Assembly (NCBI GenBank): GCA_963788225.1
Contig: CAWBGI010000002.1
Location: 558,001-622,000 of the forward strand
Source: Sulfotelmatobacter sp963788225
GTDB lineage: Bacteria > Acidobacteriota > Terriglobia > Terriglobales > Acidobacteriaceae
Direction of reading: 5' to 3'
DNA: 64,000 bases
The notes under the pieces: generated by a model
The model's input: the letters and a program-made list of their open reading frames with translations, nothing else
The model's database searches: none
What the model was told of the DNA's origin: nothing
Part shown: positions 51,377-59,540 of the stretch, one piece after another
Numbering within the stretch: position 1 is the stretch's first letter
Layout: every line of letters begins with the position of its first letter
Program-made: the position numbers and the translations under genes

Positions 51377-51652
51377 ATGAAAGTTAAGGGAAGAGAGAGC
51401 AGTGCTGGAAACGAGTTGCAATTCGAACTGAAGTATTGCGAACGCTGCGGCGGTTTATGGCTGCGTCCGGTGGGCGGAGGGCAAGTTTATTGCGTGGGGT
51501 GCGCGGGAGCGATGGGGGAGTTGCCGCGAGGTTCGCGCAAAGCGGAAAGCGCGAGGTTGCCGCGACGGGTGCGATGGGGAGCCGATGTCGATTTCGAAGG
51601 CTATGAGGAATACGAGGGACTGGATCTGGATGCGTCGGGAGGTGTGGCATGA
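51377..51652 (+). CDS. Small zinc-ribbon protein
   Basis: A 91-residue protein. Residues 20-43 contain CERC and CVGC pairs (YCERCGGLWLRPVGGGQVYC, then VGCAG), a C4 zinc ribbon. The start at 51377 follows CAGGAGAAG; an in-frame upstream ATG (51257) would precede this by 40 residues inside a terminator region. The tail is acidic and Glu/Tyr-rich (FEGYEEYEGLDLD). The stop overlaps the next ATG (ATGA at 51649), so translation is coupled with the sigma-like gene. A DNA- or RNA-binding role is likely. Confidence 0.65.
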   Translation: MKVKGRESSAGNELQFELKYCERCGGLWLRPVGGGQVYCVGCAGAMGELPRGSRKAESARLPRRVRWGADVDFEGYEEYEGLDLDASGGVA

Positions 51653-52254
51653 ATGGATACGTGGATTGGATTGGGGCACAGGCGGATGAGCCAGATCCGA
51701 AGGGTGCAAGTAACTTCTCCCAGCGGTTCGAACCGGCGGATGAGCAATCTGTCAAAGAAGCCTTGCCTGCTGGTGTAGCGTGGCAGGATCTGCCGGCGCA
51801 TAACTTTCCGGCACCGCTAAGTGCTCCGAGCGATGGTCAACTGGAAGAGGATCCGCTTGATCGGAACCCTGATCTGTGGATGTACAGAAAGCGTACAGTG
51901 ACCTTGCTGCGCCGTTATATGCGCTTTTCGCTGGAGACTGGACGGCTGCCCTCGTTTGTTGGGCGTGAGTTCTTCCGAACGCAGGTGACATGCTATACAA
52001 CGACCACGTTTGAAGACCGAGTCATCTTCGTGCGTGACGTGGAGAAGTCATTGGAGAGATTGGAGTATTGGGATCAACAGTTGATCGCGCGCCTGGTTTT
52101 TCAGGAATACAGTCAGGAACAAGCAGCGCGCATTCTGCACTGGGGCCTGAGGACGATCGAGCGTAGATTTCCTATCGCCATTGACTTGCTAAGCGAAGAC
52201 TTTCTTAGAGTGGGATTGCTGTCGGAGGCGCCCGCGAGGGGACGGTCTTCGTGA
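51649..52254 (+). CDS. Sigma-70 region-4-like helix-turn-helix protein
   Basis: A 201-residue protein whose C-terminal third resembles sigma-70 region 4: ERLEYWDQQLIARLVFQEYS, then QEQAARILHWGLRTIERRFP. The N-terminal half lacks a sigma region 2 and is mostly polar (about 1-90). The middle holds RRYMRFSLETGRLPSFVGRE, which could bind RNA polymerase or DNA. Such proteins appear as late-gene activators or terminase-like regulators in acidobacterial phage-like islands. It overlaps the zinc-ribbon gene by 4 bp and is followed by a hairpin and an AT-rich spacer. Confidence 0.6.
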   Translation: MNGYVDWIGAQADEPDPKGASNFSQRFEPADEQSVKEALPAGVAWQDLPAHNFPAPLSAPSDGQLEEDPLDRNPDLWMYRKRTVTLLRRYMRFSLETGRLPSFVGREFFRTQVTCYTTTTFEDRVIFVRDVEKSLERLEYWDQQLIARLVFQEYSQEQAARILHWGLRTIERRFPIAIDLLSEDFLRVGLLSEAPARGRSS

Positions 52255-52408
52255 CGACAAAAATCTTGTCAAGAGGGTATTTTTGCCGAAATCTCTGTAA
52301 GTTGTTGAAGAGACGGCAAAAATAAATTTGCAAAATGTGGCGGGTTTACCCTCTGCAAAATGCTATTCTGAATATATAGAGTAAAGAAAAAAAGAAATAC
52401 TCAGTAAG

Positions 52409-52438
52409 GGCGCGCTGCGAAGCGCGCCTTTCGCTTTT
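52409..52438 (+). terminator. Rho-independent terminator
   Basis: GGCGCGCT-GCGA-AGCGCGCC, a perfect 8-bp stem with a tetraloop, followed by TTTCGCTTTT. It lies 155 bp after the sigma-like gene. Confidence 0.75.
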
Positions 52439-52458
52439 CTGGGTGTAGAAGAATCGGG

Positions 52459-52530
52459 GACCTCAGGGGCTGAAGCCCGCTTGTATTGAGGGCGCTCCTG
52501 TGCGCAGGCCTTAAGGCCTGCTCCACCCAG
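52459..52530. repeat. Dispersed repeat, copy 2, with perfect 18-bp palindrome
   Basis: Begins ACCTCAGGGGCTGAAGCCC and ends GCAGGCCTTAAGGCCTGC (52504-52521, a perfect palindrome) and CTCCACCCA. It shares both ends with the repeat at 21774-21855, but the core between them differs. Confidence 0.6.
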
Positions 52531-52559
52531 GTTTGGCGGTGTTTAGGGGAGGGCAAGGC

Positions 52560-53033
52560 GTGAGCATTAAGAAGAAGGCAAAGGGGAAGGGTCAGGCGGC
52601 GGCAAGGAAGTCTGAGGTCAAGAAGCCTGCGGTGAGGACCCGTACTCCGAAGAAAAAAAAAGGCAAGGATATCGTGCAGGTGCGAGAGGGCATCAACGAA
52701 CTGGTAAAGGCGTCAGCGAAGAAAATCGCAAGCAAGGTGATAGCCGTGGCGGAGACCGGTCAGCTGGCGTCGGCGAGGTATTTGTTTGAGGCTGTGGGGT
52801 TGTATCCGGCTACGGAGCAGACGGCGGCGCCGGTGCCGCTGAAGGATACGCTGGCGGGCACGCTGTTGGCGCGGATGGGAATTCCGACTGAGCCGGTGAG
52901 TTATGAGGACGAGCCGGAGGGTGTGCCGGCCCTCGAAGTAAACGGCACGAAGGCTGAGACTACGATGCCGAGTACGGACGAAGCTGGGCGTGAGGACACG
53001 AACGAAGCTGTTCCTCCAGACGGCGAACAGTAG
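52560..53033 (+). CDS. Lys-rich hypothetical protein
   Basis: A 157-residue protein starting with GTG at 52560 after AGGGGAGGG; a TTG at 52533 in the same frame is less likely. The first 40 residues are strongly basic (KKKAKGKGQAAARKSEVKKP, then RTRTPKKKKGKD), like a histone-like or nucleoid-binding tail. A helical middle (REGINELVKASAKKIASKVI, then AVAETGQLASARYLFEAVGL) and an acidic C-terminus (about 110-157) follow. It may be a phage small-terminase-like or DNA-packing protein; no family is recognised. It begins just after a dispersed repeat and lies upstream of the phosphatase gene. Confidence 0.5.
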   Translation: MSIKKKAKGKGQAAARKSEVKKPAVRTRTPKKKKGKDIVQVREGINELVKASAKKIASKVIAVAETGQLASARYLFEAVGLYPATEQTAAPVPLKDTLAGTLLARMGIPTEPVSYEDEPEGVPALEVNGTKAETTMPSTDEAGREDTNEAVPPDGEQ

Positions 53034-53352
53034 CTTTGCATTCGGGCCGGAATAGCGTTTGAGCTTCGGTTGTGGATTCGAGATCAAGAGCTTTACGCGG
53101 AGATTCGCGGAGAACGGCTGCGGAGAGCGCGGATGAGCTGTCGAGAGTTTGCCTAGAGGATACCGTAGAATGAAACGCGGGAGTTGGAGTGCAGGAGAGA
53201 TGGACAGGCCGGCTGGGCTGTCGGTTTCGCCGCGTGCCGGGTCGCCTCGGAAGCTGCTGGGTACGGTTCCGGCAGATGGTGGTTCGGGTCTCGGCTCTTT
53301 TCGCAAAATTTGGGCGGACAGAAGAGTCCGCGTCACAAGACGCAAGGTGGGG
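53034..53352. other. Spacer before the phosphatase gene, with GCGGAGA words
   Basis: This 319-bp gap contains a run of GCGGAGA-type words (53097-53133: GCGGAGATTCGCGGAGAACG, then GCTGCGGAGAGCGCGG). The reading frame of the phosphatase is open through most of it but lacks conserved residues, so it is treated as non-coding. No promoter was confirmed. Confidence 0.35.
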
Positions 53353-53793
53353 ATGGATATAACGTGGCTGGACGACCGGATTGCGGTCGGGGGTGGAATC
53401 TGGAACGCGGATAACATGGCGGCGGTATCGCGTGCGGGGATTACGCACATCATCGACATGCAGATCGAGTTTGACGATACGCCGCTGGCGGGGCCGCATG
53501 GGATTGAGGTTTGCTGGAATCCGGTGGACGATGATTTTGAGCCCAAGCCTCCGGAAGTATTTGAGCGCGGTGTGGCGTTTGCGCTAACGGCATTGGAGAA
53601 GAACGGGGCGAAGCTGTTTATCCATTGCGCGGCGGGAGTGCACCGGGCGCCGATGATGGCGCTGGCGCTGCTGGGGGTGATGGGCTCGACGGTGGAAGAT
53701 GGCATGGATTTGATTGAGAGGCTGCGGCCGGCGGCCGATTTCGCGGATGTTTATGTGCGGAGTGTGGAGAGGTTTTTGAACGGGAGGGAGTAG
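53353..53793 (+). CDS. Dual-specificity protein phosphatase
   Basis: A 146-residue Cys-dependent phosphatase starting MDITWLDDRIAVGG. The P-loop HCAAGVHRAP gives Cys92 and Arg98 (HCx5R), and NPVDDDFEPKP includes a candidate general-acid Asp about 30 residues before. The fold matches DSP/PTP enzymes acting on phosphoserine/threonine or tyrosine. A longer frame begins at 53149, but its first 68 residues are not like this family. No transmembrane segment is seen. It lies between a Lys-rich gene and a giant secreted protein gene, and its partner kinase is unknown. It is short for an enzyme but complete for a minimal DSP. Confidence 0.85.
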   Translation: MDITWLDDRIAVGGGIWNADNMAAVSRAGITHIIDMQIEFDDTPLAGPHGIEVCWNPVDDDFEPKPPEVFERGVAFALTALEKNGAKLFIHCAAGVHRAPMMALALLGVMGSTVEDGMDLIERLRPAADFADVYVRSVERFLNGRE

Positions 53794-53879
53794 GGCAGCG
53801 GGCTTCGGCTTTCGGGCTTCGGACTGAGGCCGTAGCGGAAACTCCTTGCGGGGCCTGTGGTTCTGCTCGCGGGTATGGG

Positions 53880-53938
53880 GTCCTTCGACTGCGGTGGTGC
53901 TTCGCTTTCGCGAAGCACCACCTTCGCTCAGGATGACA
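53880..53938. repeat. GGTCCTTCGACTGC...GCTCAGGATGACA element with palindromic core
   Basis: The conserved outer sequences enclose a perfect 13-bp palindrome (GGTGGTGCTTCGC / GCGAAGCACCACC, 53893-53922, loop TTTC). A second element at 59578-59640 has the same flanks but a completely different perfect core, GCGATACGATTCGC / GCGAATCGTATCGC. Pairing is kept while sequence changes, which points to a structured element. Confidence 0.7.
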
Positions 53939-53957
53939 ATGTAGTTTAGGAGGAAGT

Positions 53958-56900
53958 ATGTTGCAGGCTTGCCGCCCGGTGGGGCGGCTTTTTTATTGGG
54001 TGCTGGCGGTGGTGATGGTGACGGCATCGAGCGCGTTGGTTGCGGCACCCCAGAGTGGGCCGCCGCTGACCAGCGTGGTGGATACCGTTTACATGGCGAA
54101 TGGAACTCCTGCTACGGGCGTGCTGCTGATTACGTGGCCGGCGTTTGTGACGGCTGGCGGGACGGCGGTGGCTCCTGGGTCATTGAACGTGAGTTTGGGG
54201 ACGAATGGCGCGTTAAACGTGGCATTGACGCCGAACGCCGGAGCTACGCCTGCGAACACGTATTTTACGGTTGTGTACCAACTGCAACCCAGCGAGGTGC
54301 GAACCGAGTACTGGGTGGTGCCGACTACGTCTCCGGCGACGCTGGCGCAGGTGCGGACTACGCCGGGATCGGGAACGGCGGCGCAACCGGTTTCCATGCA
54401 GTATGTGAACACGGCGCTGGCGGCGAAGGCGAATGACAACACCGTGGTGCATCTGACGGGGACGGAGACGGTTACGGGGACCAAGAGTTTCACGACGCCG
54501 CCGAATGTGCCGACTCCGGTGAATACGGGCGACGTTACGAATAAATCTTACGTGGATACTGCGATCGCAAATGTGGGTGCGGGAAATTATTTGCCAACTG
54601 CAGGCGGGGCGATGAGCGGGGCTCTGACGCTGAGCGGGCCGCCGACGGCGCCATTACAGGCCGCGGACAAGCTCTACGTGGATTCGAACATCGCGGTGAA
54701 GGCTGACCTGGTGAGCGGGCTGGTGCCCACGAGCGAGTTGGGGACGGGAGCGGCTTCGGGGTTGAACTGCCTGCTGGGAAATGGGACGTGGGGATCGTGC
54801 GGATCGAGCGCGAACGCGACCGAGATTCAGAGCGTGCCGGTGGGAGTGGCTGCGCCTACGAATGGACAAGTGCTGGCGTACTCTTCGGCGACCGGGCAAT
54901 ATGCGCCGGCGACTCCGGCGGGCGGGGTGGGAGGGGTGGTGACCAGTCCGTCAGGGAGCCAGAATGTGGCACAGCCGGTGGGCACGAGTTTCAACGACAA
55001 CACATTCAATAATGTTCGCTACGTGACGCCTTCGGACAACTGGTCACAGACGGTCACGGGGAATCTGGCGACTCCGAATTCGGGTCAGACGATCAATTTA
55101 AGTCCCTGCCCTTTGGGGATTAACACCAGCAACAATCCCACGCAGCCTTATTACGTTTACATTCCGACGACGAATCCCGAGGCCGCACTGGTGACCGGAG
55201 GCACTTGCACTTCAGGGGCGACCAGCGGAACGATTGTGGTTACTACGACAGTGGCGCACTCGGCTTCCTCGAATACGATTCAAAGCGCGTATGGCGGAAT
55301 CCAGGAGGCGCTGAACGATGCGGGAAGCCCGAACGCTTTCATTGTGGTTCCACCCACGGGAGCCAATGCGAATGCCTATCAAGTCTATGCCACGATCTAC
55401 CAGCAGAATCTTCGTTCGACCGTAGAAGGATACGGGGCGCTGCTCGAGTGCCACACGCGAGCGGTGTGCTGGTTTATGGGAGATCGCACGTCCGCCAATG
55501 ATTTTCCGAGCCAGAAGTTGAAAGGACTGCGGTTCACATCGGCGGTGAACATCGACGGCGTGCAGGTCACGTCAGTTACGGTGACGGGCGGAAACACGGT
55601 TACGATGACGGCTGCTGGGCATCCTTTTCTGGCGGGGGATTACGTCGCCACCAACGTTTCGGTTCCGAGCTATGGGGCCTATCACGGATTCTGGCTTATC
55701 AGCTCGACCACTACGAACACGTTCACATTCTCGGTGGCCAGCGCGACGAACGCCGGAGCGACCGCGGCGTTCGGTACGGCAGCCCTTGAAACAGCGGCGA
55801 TCGAGGATAACAGCCAGGTCGGATCGATGACGGACATTGACATGTCCTCGTACGGCTACCCTGGAGTTTTCAACAATGACATGGTGGTGGACAACGATCA
55901 GGCGGCACTGATCCACCACTTCGACACTGAGGGTGGAGCGCAGCTTCGTCACGACGCGAACTGGGTGGGATGGGGCGCGTGGTCCCGTGGAGATCAAGGG
56001 AACGCCGCGGTGGTTACCATCGATGGCGGATCGAATCTGTCGATGGCTTGTGCGAATGGAGTGAACAACCGGAGCGGCAACTTCATGACCATCCGGGATA
56101 CTGTCATCCAGGCCTTCTCGCAGCATGGAATTTTCCAAGGATCGGGGTATCAGGGCGGTCTTTACGACGGCGTGTATGAGGAAGTGGATTGCGCAAACCC
56201 GGCTTATCCTGGGACAGTCTATTCCGCCTCCGGCCTGGTGAACCTGGGGCAACCGGCTACGGCGCGGGGCGGGACGCTGATGGTGGGGCAGAGCCCGCAG
56301 TTTGCCTTCTCGGGAACGAGCGGAAGCACGGAGCGAAATTATTACATCGTGACGCACTCGTCGATCGGACCGACATATGCGATTCCATTGTTTGCCGGAT
56401 ACGCGAAGACGAACGGAGGTGCTGGAACCATCAGCGTTTACTGGCCGGAGATGCCGGCAACGAATCCCAGCGTGGATGGAACGATCACCTACGATGTGCT
56501 GTTGGGAGCGTTGAGTTCGCAGGTGCCTGTGGGAACGGGAAACTTTGCCCTGGCCACGGCGATATCAGGAAATTGCGTGGCCGGGATTTGCAGCTTCTCG
56601 GATAGTCAAGCTGCAGCGGCGTCTTATACCGTCGGCACGAACCCCACGCTGATACCGGAGCTGGACGAATGGCCGGGACATGTGGTGCTTGCGCCTTCCT
56701 CTGACGCTACCAACACATTTGCACTGCCGCAGTATTTCACCGACATCTTTACCGACAATTCGGGTTCCGCGCTGGTGGCTGCAGGAAACTCGCCTGCTTA
56801 TCACGCTTTGAGTTGCGCTACTCAGTCATTTCCCAGTATTGCGGGGCAGGTGTGTGCGCCGCAGAGCCCGGGGCAATCTGCAGTGATAGTCAACGGGCCT

Positions 56901-58946
56901 GCATTTCCGCAAGGAGGAGGATCATCGCCGATTCTGCAGGGATCGTTGCTCTTCGAGGGAAACCCTGCGACTCCGAATCATGTGATTACGCTGCACGACT
57001 CGCAGCAGCAGGCGACACTGGCCAACAACGGGCGACTGGCGGCGAGCGCAAACGATGTCTTCATCGGCACGGACGATACCTCGGGGAACTTTCGCAACCT
57101 GTCGTTTGGAGCGCCACAAGGAATTTCTTTCTACATCGGAAATACCGGGGACAACTTGAGCTATCTGGAACGGCTGACGGCTGCGCTGAAGACGTTCAAC
57201 GTACCGGTAAAGATCAATGGAAATCTAACGGTAACGGGAACGTGTACGGGTTGCGGCGGGGGCGGATCGGGAACGGTAAACAGCGGGACGGCCACGCAGG
57301 TGGCGATGTATGCGGCGAATGGGGCGGCGGTGAGCGGCGATAGTGGACTCACGGATAGCGGGACGACGCTGAACTATGCGGGCAGCAATGGAATCTCGGC
57401 GGCGGCGGGAACGTTCAGCGGGAATGTGACGGTGAATGGGCAGTTATTGGTGGCGGGTCCGTGGATGGTGAGTTCGCCGATTCCGGGAACGGCGATGGCG
57501 GCGGCGGGAGCGGGGACCTCGGCGCTGGGAATCTCGAACGATGGGAACTTTTATATTTCCGCGAATGCGGGGGCGCCGCAGAAGGTGGCGACTACGGCCA
57601 GCAGTTCGTATTTTTCGAATCTGTTTCAGGAAGATGCGAACGATTTGGGCGAGTATAACGGGACGACGGCGCAGGGTTTGAACCTCTACGGGACGCGAAC
57701 CGACGCGAGCAACTATGAACGGTTAGCCCTGACCTACGATACGGTCAACACGGGTTATTTCAAGCTGGATGCGCAGGCGATGGGAACTGGCACACATCGC
57801 GGGTTAGCATTCTGGGTGAATGGTGCGGCGCGGTGGGGGATCGACCAAACCGACGTGTTAAAGCCCTTCCAAGACAATGTGTATGACTTGGGCTCGAGTA
57901 CGTTCCGAGTACGGAATGGCTACTTCGGCACGGGAGTGGTTACACCGAGCTTGACCTTGAATGGCATGGCGTTATCGAGCGTGATCGGGACGCCGTTGAC
58001 GAATTTGATGACAGCGGGGACAGTGAGCGGAACGGGCGCTCCGCTGTGTACGGATGGAACAGGAAATCTGACGATCACGACGGTGGGTTGCCCACCGGGA
58101 ACGGGCACTCTGGGCGGGAGCGGAACGACTCCGCAGTTTGCGTATTGGACGAACACGAACGGGCTGGGTGCAGCGCCCCTCTATGTGACCAACGCGAATA
58201 CGGTGGAGCAGTACAACGGAACCAACGTGCAGACTTTCAACGTGTACGGCACCTACACCAACTCTTCGAATTACGAACGAGCCAGTCTCGCATATGTGGG
58301 GGCAGATACTTACTACGAATTGCAGACCCAGCAGGCGGGCACCGGGGCACAGCACGGGTTCTGCTTCGGTGTAAACAATTCATGCAAGTGGGCGGTGGAC
58401 ACGACTACCGCCTTCAAGCCGTTCAACGACAACTCGCGGGATATTGGAACGTCGAGTTTGCGGGTGCGGGATTTCTACCTGGGCCGGAACCTGATCATGA
58501 GCGGATCCGCGACAACCTACAACGGGAAGACCACGGCGGGAACTGGTCTGGCTCCGATTTACGGGACGGTTTCGCTGGCCGGGCAGACTGCAGCTATCAG
58601 CTCAACGACGCTGTGTGCGAGCGCGACGTGCGGGGCCGGGCAATACATCGTGAATTACTACGTCGATTCCACTTTGGGGTGCACGACGGTGGGAAGCGCC
58701 GCCGCGGCCTTAACCATCAGTTGGACGGATGAGACGAATGCGAAGACCCTTCAGGTTCCGTTGAGCGGAAGCGGCATTTCCGGCGGAAACAGTTTGAGCC
58801 TGGGCAACACGGCGAACTTCGGGAGCGGCGATATTTCGCTGTGGTCGGCGGGAAGCGCGAACATCACATACTCGATGTCGTACACGGGGTGCACGACGGG
58901 GACGGGGACGTATGCCGTGCGGATGGCATTGAGGCAGGTGCAGTAG
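53958..58946 (+). CDS. Giant secreted protein with tail-fibre-like repeats
   Basis: A 1662-residue protein with signal peptide (LFYWVLAVVMVTASSALVAA). The N-terminal region (about 35-250) has tail-fibre-type units, HLTGTETVTGTKSF near residue 163 and YLPTAGGAMSGALTLSG near 210, each followed by an NKSYVDTAI or DKLYVDSNI-like segment. The centre (about 480-1000) is a right-handed beta-helix-like region. Two C-terminal repeats of about 95 residues, around 1229-1325 and 1415-1512, share a GEYNGT/EQYNGT start and SSNYER/DASNYER motifs, then a terminal disulfide-like Cys-rich domain. Such repeats are usual in phage tail spikes and in acidobacterial surface proteins. No catalytic function is demonstrated. 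Confidence 0.75.
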   Translation: MLQACRPVGRLFYWVLAVVMVTASSALVAAPQSGPPLTSVVDTVYMANGTPATGVLLITWPAFVTAGGTAVAPGSLNVSLGTNGALNVALTPNAGATPANTYFTVVYQLQPSEVRTEYWVVPTTSPATLAQVRTTPGSGTAAQPVSMQYVNTALAAKANDNTVVHLTGTETVTGTKSFTTPPNVPTPVNTGDVTNKSYVDTAIANVGAGNYLPTAGGAMSGALTLSGPPTAPLQAADKLYVDSNIAVKADLVSGLVPTSELGTGAASGLNCLLGNGTWGSCGSSANATEIQSVPVGVAAPTNGQVLAYSSATGQYAPATPAGGVGGVVTSPSGSQNVAQPVGTSFNDNTFNNVRYVTPSDNWSQTVTGNLATPNSGQTINLSPCPLGINTSNNPTQPYYVYIPTTNPEAALVTGGTCTSGATSGTIVVTTTVAHSASSNTIQSAYGGIQEALNDAGSPNAFIVVPPTGANANAYQVYATIYQQNLRSTVEGYGALLECHTRAVCWFMGDRTSANDFPSQKLKGLRFTSAVNIDGVQVTSVTVTGGNTVTMTAAGHPFLAGDYVATNVSVPSYGAYHGFWLISSTTTNTFTFSVASATNAGATAAFGTAALETAAIEDNSQVGSMTDIDMSSYGYPGVFNNDMVVDNDQAALIHHFDTEGGAQLRHDANWVGWGAWSRGDQGNAAVVTIDGGSNLSMACANGVNNRSGNFMTIRDTVIQAFSQHGIFQGSGYQGGLYDGVYEEVDCANPAYPGTVYSASGLVNLGQPATARGGTLMVGQSPQFAFSGTSGSTERNYYIVTHSSIGPTYAIPLFAGYAKTNGGAGTISVYWPEMPATNPSVDGTITYDVLLGALSSQVPVGTGNFALATAISGNCVAGICSFSDSQAAAASYTVGTNPTLIPELDEWPGHVVLAPSSDATNTFALPQYFTDIFTDNSGSALVAAGNSPAYHALSCATQSFPSIAGQVCAPQSPGQSAVIVNGPAFPQGGGSSPILQGSLLFEGNPATPNHVITLHDSQQQATLANNGRLAASANDVFIGTDDTSGNFRNLSFGAPQGISFYIGNTGDNLSYLERLTAALKTFNVPVKINGNLTVTGTCTGCGGGGSGTVNSGTATQVAMYAANGAAVSGDSGLTDSGTTLNYAGSNGISAAAGTFSGNVTVNGQLLVAGPWMVSSPIPGTAMAAAGAGTSALGISNDGNFYISANAGAPQKVATTASSSYFSNLFQEDANDLGEYNGTTAQGLNLYGTRTDASNYERLALTYDTVNTGYFKLDAQAMGTGTHRGLAFWVNGAARWGIDQTDVLKPFQDNVYDLGSSTFRVRNGYFGTGVVTPSLTLNGMALSSVIGTPLTNLMTAGTVSGTGAPLCTDGTGNLTITTVGCPPGTGTLGGSGTTPQFAYWTNTNGLGAAPLYVTNANTVEQYNGTNVQTFNVYGTYTNSSNYERASLAYVGADTYYELQTQQAGTGAQHGFCFGVNNSCKWAVDTTTAFKPFNDNSRDIGTSSLRVRDFYLGRNLIMSGSATTYNGKTTAGTGLAPIYGTVSLAGQTAAISSTTLCASATCGAGQYIVNYYVDSTLGCTTVGSAAAALTISWTDETNAKTLQVPLSGSGISGGNSLSLGNTANFGSGDISLWSAGSANITYSMSYTGCTTGTGTYAVRMALRQVQ

Positions 58947-59099
58947 GGTGGTTGTTGGCTGGGCGCCGACGGTGCGGGAGTGCGCCGGATTTGAATTGTT
59001 AGATTTTTGTTTGGCCATTGGCCATCGGCGAAGGGTGGGGGCTGCCCCCACATGTACGCGTACGGCGGTTTCACAAATCTTTCTACGAAGGAGAAAAAC

Positions 59100-59351
59100 A
59101 TGAGCAGCGTGATCAACCCGGAAGCGGGGGAACCATCCAGTACACAGGGGTTTGAGCAGAGCGATCGGAATCCTGCGGTCGCGAATTGGGGCGGGGACGA
59201 TGCCGAGGGTGGGCAGACGGCCGCGCCGGCGGGCTCGGAGAGCCGTGTGACGCAACCTGGGCCTTCGCCGTCGGCGAATGCGGGGCTGCAGAACTACGAC
59301 ACTGGGGACAGCGCTGACGGGGTTGAGGATGAGGCGGAACGGCAGGGGTGA
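59100..59351 (+). CDS. Small acidic disordered protein
   Basis: An 83-residue protein beginning MSSVINPEAGEPSSTQGFEQ. It is rich in Gly, Ser, Glu and Asp and lacks hydrophobic core segments, so it is probably disordered. The start at 59100 follows AAGGAG; a longer frame from 59007 lacks support. No signal peptide or known family is visible. It lies between the giant secreted protein gene and the large beta-helix gene, about 150 bp after the former. It may be a leftover or a small regulator; confidence that it is expressed is moderate. Confidence 0.5.
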   Translation: MSSVINPEAGEPSSTQGFEQSDRNPAVANWGGDDAEGGQTAAPAGSESRVTQPGPSPSANAGLQNYDTGDSADGVEDEAERQG

Positions 59352-59354
59352 GAA

Positions 59355-59512
59355 CAGCCGTCAGCTTTCAGCCGTCAGCCATCAGTAAAGGCGGCGAGTG
59401 GCTGACTTCGGCATAGAGTGGGTGGGGCCATTGGCGAGAGCTGGTGGCCTTTTCTATTGGAACTGAAAAGAGCAAAAGCCCCACTTCTCGCAAAGAACGC
59501 GAGAAATGGGGC
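59355..59512. repeat. Word repeat (CAGCCGTCAGC) plus CCCCACTTCTCGC hairpin
   Basis: CAGCCGTCAGCTTTCAGCCG and a second unit (59355-59385) are near-tandem. Then GCCCCACTTCTCGC (59478-59491) pairs with GCGAGAAATGGGGC (59499-59512), one mismatch, loop AAAGAAC. It fills much of the spacer before the next large gene. Confidence 0.5.
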
Positions 59513-59540
59513 ACCCGGCAGGAGAGAAATCGTGGTGGAA

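Larger units (their letters stand above)
52255..52559 (+). ncRNA. Spacer with hairpins and a possible short RNA
   Basis: This 305-bp gap has three elements. A symmetric hairpin at 52280-52322 (TTTTTGCCG / CGGCAAAAA with inner TCTCT/AGAGA) could end transcription both ways. Then direct repeats TTGCAAAATG and CTGCAAAATG (about 52328 and 52355) precede an AATATATAGAG stretch. Finally, a terminator at 52409-52438. A short transcript between 52370 and 52438 is possible but unproven. The dispersed repeat at 52459-52530 completes the spacer. Confidence 0.3.

Noticed and set aside
52713..53705. 330-codon antisense frame over the Lys-rich and phosphatase genes
   Set aside because: Composition is Ser/Arg/Pro-rich without motifs, and both plus-strand genes have better support.
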